Assembly: GCF_958295425.1 (NCBI RefSeq)
Contig: NC_081154.1
Coordinates: forward strand, 496,001 to 560,000
Length of the DNA: 64,000 nt
Source of the DNA: Solea solea
Lineage: Eukaryota; Chordata; Actinopteri; Pleuronectiformes; Soleidae
Direction of reading: 5' to 3'
Within the stretch, counting starts at the first letter, position 1. Each line of letters opens with the position of its first letter. The notes under the pieces are model-generated. The model ran no database searches. It was not told the origin of the DNA and saw nothing but the letters and a program-made list of their open reading frames with translations. A program made the position numbers and the translations under genes. Below are positions 58,536-64,000 of the stretch, in pieces.

Positions 58536-60592
58536 GTACAGTGCAGCCTGACAAACACACACACACACACACACACACACTTACACCCCCCCCCCCACCA
58601 CCCCTCCTACCGTTTGGAGGTTTAGTTAATATTCTGCACGATACTCCTCTGCTCAAAACAGCTGAAAAGAGACGCAGAGCCTCTATTCATGACCCGCGGA
58701 CTGGACTGAAAGGACAGGCAGTCAGATTACACACACATTTACACACAATCTGTACACGGACAAAAGGTTTACAGATTACCATCTCGTCACGCTTGAGTCC
58801 GAGTTGAAGTGAATTGATCAGTTTGAGCAAATACGGGATTGCACAGCTTATTCCACGACTGTTATCTCGGTGAAAACTTGGAATAAATTGTGCCGTAAAG
58901 GAATGTAACACAGGCTTGTGGGAGTGGAACTCGGGCGGCGTGAAAAGGTCAAGAGGAAAAAAAAGTGTCATCTCTGCGGCTTAGCGCCGGCTCTGGCCAC
59001 GCGGGTGGGCTCTTACAGAGTTAACCTTACATTGATTAGCTTTCACTGAGTACACATGACCGGAATCGGAAAGAGAATATTCCGTCCGTTGCGTTCCTGC
59101 CTCTGCAGACTTCACCGTGCGAGCACGTCGCATTTATCGGGGCCGAGATAGACATCAAGCGAAGTCAGGATCGCCGTGGAAATTGACTGGAGGGAGGAAG
59201 CCGAGCGCTCGGGTAATGGTGCTGAGGAGGAAAAGCACCGCAGTGATGGTGAAGATGAGATAGAGACGAAGGGCTGATAAAGAGGAGGAGAGCCAGGAGA
59301 CTCCACTCTGCAGCATGATACTTTTCCCCTCATAAACACACATTCATCCATTCACCCATGCTGCTCATCCTTGAAGCCAAATCCCAGCCGACACAAAAGT
59401 TACCTTCACACATGATCTGATGTTTGGACTTTTTAATAAAATGATCTGGAAGGGCTGCAAGTGAGAACTCCAATGTGCGAGACCACTAGTCCACCACTTC
59501 TTAATCCTGGTCCTCAGGACCCCCTGCCCTGACCACACGCAGCCAAGTGTAGGGTCTTTTTTTGCCAATCAAACAAGGCCACCAATCTTCCAAAATGATT
59601 ATTATTAGAGTATTTATTCCTTCTATTCTGCATCAACCTGAGGTAGATCACCTTTGCCCATCCTCCTGATATGTGGTGGGAGGTTCCAAAAACAAAAACA
59701 TTTCAGTTGGACATCACAACCTTGAGTGTCTACAGATACAGAGATCAGAATGATACCATCGTATTTACATCTTATAAACTGTCAGGATTTTAATATATAT
59801 CTTATCTGTGCTGATGCGTTCATAAACAGATCTTTCAAAAACATAATTTTTCGGGCAGAACCAAACTTCTGTTCTGATAAAGAAGAAATAAAAAGCCCTC
59901 AATATTTTTGTTTATGCTTAGTGAAGCATTTTGGAGAAATTTGGGGGTTTTGGGATCATCATTTGGGGGTTTTGGGTTGTCCCTTTAAGGGTCGACACAG
60001 TGATACCCTTGAGTATCCTCCTCTGTGACACCAACAGAAGAAGAGTAGTGGTGGGATACCAAAACTGAGTATTGCATAAAAACATCTCAAACATCTGAAT
60101 GTCCATCCGTCTTCTACCGCTTTATCCTCCACATGAGGGTCATGGGACAGATCTCCAGTCCATCACAGGGACACACAGAAACAAACAACCATCCACTCTC
60201 ACACCTACGGTCAATTTAGAGCGTCTAATTTACCTAATCCCCAAATCTGGATGTCTTTATCTGACTGGGCCGCGAATCCAGGTCGTGCTAACCACTACAC
60301 CAACTGTGTGGCCCTCAATCTGAACGTATGGCCCCTGAAGAGTATTTAGTGGATTGTGTGTTACCTGGTTGAAGTTGTCCAGGGCCTTGTGCAGGTTGGC
60401 GTGCATGCCGGTGGGCGGCTCGTTGGTGATCTTGATGGAGTTCTCCAGGATCCCCTGCGGGATGATGTGGCCCTCGGGCGTGGAGGACGGCTCGGCGCTG
60501 ACGAACACCCGGAAGTTCTCGTGGCTCCCCTCGGCGTTCTGCTCCAGGAGCTTCTCCAAGGTGCCTAGCCAGCGCGCCACCAGGTGGATGTT
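43174..60592 (-). CDS. dnah17: Axonemal dynein heavy chain, C-terminal part (dnah17-like; eight joined exons)
   Basis: Minus-strand join in transcript order: 60592-60365, 57821-57630, 57558-57367, 52308-52138, 51118-50936, 45670-45417, 45330-45195, 43401-43174. All junctions are GT-AG; phases are 0 except the 45417/45330 junction, where one Arg codon is split. The product is about 527 residues, the end of a protein of roughly 4,450. It covers the last part of the AAA6/D6 region ([25 protein letters not shown]), the AAA lid ([48 protein letters not shown]) and the C-terminal domain ([63 protein letters not shown]), ending [10 protein letters not shown]. Axonemal heavy chains are the ATP-driven motors of cilia and sperm flagella. 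This is the outer-arm beta class (DNAH9/11/17); [32 protein letters not shown] and the LLLQI end agree best with DNAH17 as I recall it. The class is near certain, the symbol less so. Confidence 0.7.
43402..45194. other. dnah17 last intron (1.79 kb)
   Basis: A (TA)n tract is at 44459-44540, and a teleost repeat with tatggtctgtatttatacag and ttttcacccattcacac at about 44683-44762. Otherwise unassigned. Confidence 0.6.
45195..45330 (-). CDS. dnah17: Dynein heavy chain exon, C-terminal domain (136 nt)
   Basis: An 86-bp intron containing a (CA)n tract precedes it; acceptor tgtgtgacag, donor ACCCAG|gtagca. The first base completes Arg; the rest reads [20 protein letters not shown], then [20 protein letters not shown] and RWDTQ, ending in phase 0. 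Confidence 0.95.
45417..45670 (-). CDS. dnah17: Dynein heavy chain exon, C-terminal domain (254 nt)
   Basis: Acceptor cgtttttttag, donor CGCAG|gtaggt; starts in phase 0 and ends after two bases of an Arg codon. It encodes [20 protein letters not shown], then [32 protein letters not shown] and [18 protein letters not shown]. The last motif is nearly universal in axonemal dyneins; GELTMTS-MENL agrees with DNAH17. Confidence 0.95.
47905..48240 (-). mobile_element. RTE-like LINE 3' end (reverse transcriptase C terminus)
   Basis: On the minus strand the sequence reads a [20 protein letters not shown] segment followed by VVTPKGRS, the degenerate C-terminal tail of teleost RTE-type reverse transcriptases. 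The plus strand carries the familiar gcttctccctttaggggtca and gaacatctcagcatcgtc blocks. Only the 3' end is present, with indels, so it is inactive. Confidence 0.6.
49795..50695. repeat. 34-bp purine-rich minisatellite with higher-order repeat
   Basis: The unit is AAGGCAGAGCAAGACCAAAA followed by CCAAGACAGAAGCT, about 25 copies, with variants (gaagct/gaagat/gaagcttt) and short agacaa runs. A block containing aaccaaaaccaagacag and gctaagacagagg recurs 228 bp apart (50101 and 50329), so part of the array was duplicated as a larger unit. Thymine is very scarce on the plus strand. Confidence 0.95.
50936..51118 (-). CDS. dnah17: Dynein heavy chain exon, C-terminal domain (61 codons)
   Basis: Acceptor cgtctcgccag, donor CTGAAG|gtgagg; phase 0-0. 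It encodes [20 protein letters not shown], then [20 protein letters not shown], then [20 protein letters not shown] and [15 protein letters not shown] and a helix ending LGLKG are conserved. The intron that follows contains the 900-bp minisatellite. Confidence 0.95.
51119..52137. other. dnah17 intron (1.02 kb)
   Basis: 51330-51690 is unique with several AT-rich homeodomain-like sites and CpGs and looks like a candidate conserved element; a CA-rich stretch is at 51800-51845. No exon. Confidence 0.5.
52138..52308 (-). CDS. dnah17: Dynein heavy chain exon, C-terminal domain (57 codons)
   Basis: Acceptor ttttcttcttccag, donor GAGAAG|gtaaag; phase 0-0. It encodes [20 protein letters not shown], then [20 protein letters not shown], then a Gly-rich loop (GGAGEGGG) and TTREEK. 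The [14 protein letters not shown] motif marks the start of the dynein C-terminal domain. The preceding intron is 5.06 kb. Confidence 0.95.
52375..52750 (-). mobile_element. Teleost interspersed repeat, reverse orientation
   Basis: On the minus strand it begins tggtcaagtggaaagggaac, continues with ctacatccagtgagcgccta and cccaagcctggataaaaggg, and ends with a gtcaggaagggcat block. These blocks are familiar from percomorph genomes, probably a SINE joined to another element's 3' end. Confidence 0.6.
53502..53810 (+). mobile_element. hAT-like repeat (ctgcaactaacgat family)
   Basis: It starts tagagctgcaactaacgatc, includes tgattaatcgagtcatcgtt and aataatcgattaatcgagta, and ends near tgtatcacttcta. 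It is the same family as the segment at 1-131; part of another copy is likely at about 57960-58140. Non-autonomous. Confidence 0.55.
57367..57558 (-). CDS. dnah17: Dynein heavy chain exon, lid / C-terminal domain (64 codons)
   Basis: A 71-bp intron separates it from the previous exon; acceptor gttgaactgccag, donor CACCAG|gtgaga. It encodes [20 protein letters not shown], then [20 protein letters not shown], then LFLAPGF and NLDYDGYHQ. The [18 protein letters not shown] block is diagnostic of axonemal dynein; [14 protein letters not shown] leans to DNAH17. Confidence 0.95.
57630..57821 (-). CDS. dnah17: Dynein heavy chain exon, AAA lid (64 codons)
   Basis: Acceptor ctttttgtccag, donor CCCAAG|gtgcac; phase 0-0. 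It encodes [20 protein letters not shown], then a stretch with [20 protein letters not shown], ending [22 protein letters not shown] and FGPQGW are conserved in the lid downstream of AAA6. Confidence 0.95.
58465..58582. repeat. CA tract with a 54-bp duplication
   Basis: The non-repeat segment caagtacagtgcagcctgac is present twice, 54 bp apart, each followed by a CA tract, so the microsatellite was duplicated with its flank. A poly-C run follows. Confidence 0.9.
60098..60315 (-). mobile_element. tRNA-derived SINE, reverse orientation
   Basis: Read on the minus strand it has a box-B-like acctggattcgcggccc region, and its tail includes agaagacggatgg. On the plus strand ccgtcttctaccgctttatc and ctctcacacctacggtcaat are typical of the DANA/Mermaid-like tail. 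It lies just outside the 60365 dynein exon. Confidence 0.65.
60365..60592 (-). CDS. dnah17: Dynein heavy chain exon, AAA6/D6 region (76 codons)
   Basis: Acceptor ccgctgtag, donor CAG|gtaaca; phase 0-0. It encodes [18 protein letters not shown] at its start and ends in ALDNFNQ, with FRVFVSAEP and [19 protein letters not shown] between, all near-invariant in axonemal dyneins. It is the most upstream dynein exon in the window. The preceding exon, expected to end in a GHWVILQ-like peptide, was not found up to 64000. Confidence 0.95.
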
Positions 60593-63500
60593 CTACAGCG
60601 GAGGGAGCAGCAGGTGAAGGAGGTGAAGATCATTATTGTTTTTGTTCAGGAACTAATGGAAACCAATTTGTGAGTTTAGAAAAGCTTAATGTTTTCCTTT
60701 TCTGTTGGATATCTGTGAGAATCTGGGCTTTAATGGATAAACTGTAATAGCTTCATTCGGTGCCTGACGCTGGAATTGCCTGTTTCATTTATTTTTTGCA
60801 ATGACAACCAGCAAAAAAAAGGAGACGGGGGGAGCAATTAAAATGCTGCATATTCTCCTCGACTCACTGTGACTATGATGTGGCACCAAATTAAACGGTA
60901 CACAGCACTCGGAGAGAGGGAGAGAGAAGAACATCTCCAGGTCGCTGACATTACGTTCTCCGTTCTTTTCAAACTGACTCTTCTGCACTTTCACGTGTAA
61001 GCGCGGCGAGGGCGGGCGGGCGGGCGGGCGGGCGGAGCCCACGTGTACCATCACACAGGCACGGCTGCGCTCAATTTTCCATCTCAACTGTCCCCGACAC
61101 TCGCAGGACAACCGGCCGAGCGATAAGGAGTCAGAGACTCCCACATCTCCACCCCCACCACGAGGAAATTTAATTACACCACTAATAACTCCAGTCATTA
61201 ATTCATAAGCCTCTTTGCTTTCTCATTTCCCTTTGCTCTCCATATTTAATCTTCCTTCTTGATGGCTGAAGTAAGCGCGCTCTCTCCAAAACGACGGGAC
61301 ATGAAAAGAAGAGTGGGGGAAATCCAGGAGGAGCTGAGACGGGGTGGGATAAGCTAGTTTGGTTTTGCCTCCCGATGCCTTTGGAGAATAATGAATAGTA
61401 TACAAATTAAAAGTCTAAATTCAAGTGCTTTTTCATCAAGCCCCAGTACAGCGTGGCTTCCTCTTGGCATGTAAATACTTTGGCAATAAAAGGCAGAGGC
61501 TGCCTTCGAGCTTGTCACTGTAATGAAACCATTCATCCTCTGGCTGCAGGGAGAGAGACAGAGAGAGAGAAACAAACAAGACAGAGGAGAAGCCACTACT
61601 TTATGGCTTTTTAATTAACTTCCAGGTGAAACTTTCTTTTTTTGTTCCCTTAACCGTTTTCTTGCCGCTGATGCTACATCAAAGAGTCACCTATTTACAT
61701 AATAATAATATAAATGTTGAATCTAAATCCCATTAGGAGCCGGAGCCGCCGGCGAGGTCTGTGATGCTGCGCTATCACGCGCGACCTAACGGTACAAGCA
61801 CAATGTTGCATTCAACACAAGGAGAATTTCACACACTGTCAGACTCCACAGGTGCCGAGAGCACAACGGACTCTATATTTAAATATATATAAAGATTAAT
61901 CCACCTTGTTCCGTGAATTATGGGCGCCGGACGCTAATCCCCGGGAGCGGCCGTGAAATTGAAGGTGTGGGCAACATGAACTTTAAAGAGATGGTGTTAT
62001 CACTCAATTCTTCTTCTGCACAGGGAGTTTCGCAGCACGTAAGTTAGACTTTAAGTGTAAGTAACACAAACTCTGATTAGGACAAGATTTAATGGGAATT
62101 TGTGTTAACTTCACAACAAATACAGTTATTTTAACACTGTTAAACTGCTTTACAGTGTGTGAATATCATATGAGAGCAATGTGTGTGCAACAAATACAAA
62201 TAAAAGTAAAGAATCAAATTAAGCTCCTACGTCTGGTGCACTTGAGGCCGGGTAGTCACCGGGTTTGCGATTCTTGCCTTGTGTGCTGCCCGTTTGCCGA
62301 GAGCTTAAGTGTTGTGCCAATATTCGGCATCTTTGGCTGATGAGTCTGCACCGTAAAGGTCGGCCAGAGGCAGAATCTTCCCAGCTTTCCACTGGAATAT
62401 TGAGGCTCCAAAGTACGGGTTACTCATCCTGAGCTGCCACAAGAGGTAAGTACTGGAAGTAAACTGAAAACAACTTTTCTGTGTCTTTCTGTTAGCATTA
62501 CTGTCTACAACAATGTCCAGGAAGTCTGGGAGAACCCATGCTGTTCTCAGCTGCTCTGACAGTAGAGATAAAGAAAACTGACATTGAAACACACAAATCT
62601 ATACTATAGTTTCTCACTATAGCAAAATCTTTAATAGACCACATTATTTATGATCCTTCTTAAAGTTAAAAAACTTGTTCAAAGTGCCACAGCTGAAGCG
62701 AAGCGCTCCCGTCATCTCTGTAGGTTAAAAAGGGTCATCGTTAATGATTCTTGTCCTTCTCTCGGAACACGATTTCAGAATGAAGATGAACGAATGAATC
62801 ATTCAAGTTTCACACGACGAACAAATGAGGCATCTGGCTCGTCATTACAAAAGTGTAGTGAAGATGAAGCACTCAACAAAATGACAGTGGTTCACTTTAT
62901 ATTCACAGAACCATAGGAAAGATTCAGCACAAGATTTTCTCAGAACTAACTAGTTGTATTATACTTTTTCAGCAGCCATTTTTAATGAGTTGTGTCACGA
63001 GAATTGTTCACGTTGTTTGTTCACTGGTACAAGTAAGTGAGGAAGACTTGGTAAATCAATGTTTGTGAGAAGGGAAAGGAGGAAGTAAATAAAAGAAAAA
63101 ATCCAAGAAAAATCCTTGTCTAATGGCCCTGGATGCTTAAAATGAGTTTTATCACACAAAGGTGCTAGCATCTACTGTAGCAGCTAATGACGTCTGGCTA
63201 CAGTAGCTGCTAACATCAAATGTTGATGCTATAGTGTTGCTACGGTAGCTGCTAATGTCAAAAACATCAATGCCAAAGTATCTGGCTCGGTAGCTGGCTA
63301 CAGAAGCTAACAGCTAGCAGCTACAGTAGCTGCTGATGTCAAATATCAATGACAGACTATTTGGGTACAGTAGCTAACACCTACAATAGCTGCTGACGTT
63401 AAATATCAATGCCATAGTGTCTGGGTAAAGTAGCTAACAGCTAGCAGGTATAGTGTCTGGTCATGGTAGCTAACAGCTAGCAGCTGCAGTGGCTGTAGCT

Positions 63501-64000
63501 TCACCGGAAAATGAAAATGAATGACTTTAGTGTCCTCTTCCCCCATCCAGGGCTAAAAGAAGAAAAACCTCCTTTGTTTTTTCTCACAAACATCGACAAA
63601 AAAAAAAAGAACAAAAAGCTTGATTGTTCTGCTCAATCTTGCCTGAAAAACTAGTCTCTTAACAGGTTATATATACAACTAATAAATATATTATATTAGA
63701 AACATGACCTACAGCAAATGTAGTGCAATATGTAAAGATATTCATGAAAAAAAATCTGACTTTGAGGGGAAAAAAGAGAAAAACCTGGAACTTTGAGGCA
63801 CCACAATCCGCTCCCTCAAAGCAAAGAAAAGAGCTCACGCTGTTCAGAGCTTCATTTCCACGTCACGACAGAACACATTCTGTCGCATTCTTTCTGCAAA
63901 TGAGGCGGCTTTAGCAGTAAATATGCGGAGAAACTGGCCACTGGATTCCCAATGCCCGGCCTCTGTGTGTGTGATATTCAGCTCCAATCTGTCCGATTGA
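60593..64000. other. Probably dnah17 intron; no exon recognised
   Basis: A GGGC run is at 61015-61035, unique CNE-like stretches at 61200-61560 and 61720-62000, and a degenerate gctag-rich tandem repeat at 63165-63500. The minus-strand frame at 62305-62592 is not dynein. The next upstream dynein exon was not found. Confidence 0.45.
63165..63500. repeat. Degenerate tandem repeat (unit about 60 bp)
   Basis: Blocks of ctacagtagctgctgatgtc, aatatcaatgccatagtgtc and gtagctaacagctagcag recur about five times with substitutions and length changes. Confidence 0.75.

Larger units (their letters stand above)
57822..60364. other. dnah17 intron (2.54 kb)
   Basis: It holds part of the ctgcaactaacgat family (about 57960-58140), an (ATTC)n tract (58174-58193), duplicated CA tracts (58465-58582), a repeat with cttcttaatcctggtcctca (about 59490-59600), a fragment with ccctttaagggtcgacacag (59980-60000) and an inverted SINE (60098-60315). 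Confidence 0.6.

Noticed and set aside
62305..62592. 95-codon minus-strand open frame containing SNPYFGASIFQW and KILPLADLYGADSS
   Set aside because: It looks somewhat protein-like but does not match dynein or any family I can name, and its reading through the splice-like signals gives no extension. Left unassigned; a protein search would settle it.

Overview
This is nuclear DNA of a ray-finned fish, most likely a percomorph teleost. The evidence is spliced vertebrate genes with GT-AG introns (some under 100 bp), very many dinucleotide and trinucleotide microsatellites, and repeats typical of teleost genomes: DANA/Mermaid-like SINE fragments, RTE-type LINE tails, hAT-, Tc1- and Harbinger-like non-autonomous elements. 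I see no prokaryotic features, no rRNA and no functional tRNA gene.

Two protein-coding genes are supported, in convergent (tail-to-tail) orientation. On the plus strand are the last four confident coding exons of shisa6 (24498-24560, 29615-29767, 32625-32728, 33771-34676), encoding the cytoplasmic tail of an AMPA-receptor auxiliary subunit and ending in the PDZ ligand EVTV. A candidate 21-nt in-frame microexon lies at 25545-25565. The signal peptide, cysteine-rich domain and transmembrane exons were not found and probably lie upstream of the window. The 3' UTR appears to run to about 37080. On the minus strand are the last eight coding exons of an axonemal outer-arm-type dynein heavy chain (43174-60592), about 527 residues covering the end of the AAA6/D6 region, the AAA lid and the C-terminal domain. 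The sequence fits dnah17 best, with dnah9 and dnah11 as close paralogues. Its upstream exons must lie beyond 64000, or in 60593-64000 unseen by me.

Layout: 1-24497 is intron or 5' flank with microsatellites, SINE and MITE remnants, a degenerate long-period tandem array (20.6-22.6 kb) and a 17-copy 28-bp minisatellite (23.4-23.9 kb). 24498-37080 is the shisa6 3' half. 37090-43173 is the convergent intergenic spacer, with a large (TA)n tract, a 33-bp minisatellite and an inverted TCC/GGA pair. 43174-60592 is the dynein 3' end, whose largest introns hold a 900-bp purine-rich minisatellite, SINE/LINE fragments and CA arrays. 60593-64000 is probably more dynein intron.

The genes are functionally unrelated (synaptic receptor modulation versus ciliary or flagellar motility). 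No new multi-gene system is visible. The most notable points are a ten-unit hexapeptide expansion in the shisa6 tail, a DNA transposon with perfect 17-bp inverted ends inside the shisa6 3' UTR, the microexon candidate, palindrome-bearing minisatellites, and a shisa6-dynein neighbourhood that recalls human 17p12 (SHISA6-DNAH9) although the dynein reads more like DNAH17. Gene identities rest on recalled family sequences, not on a database search.
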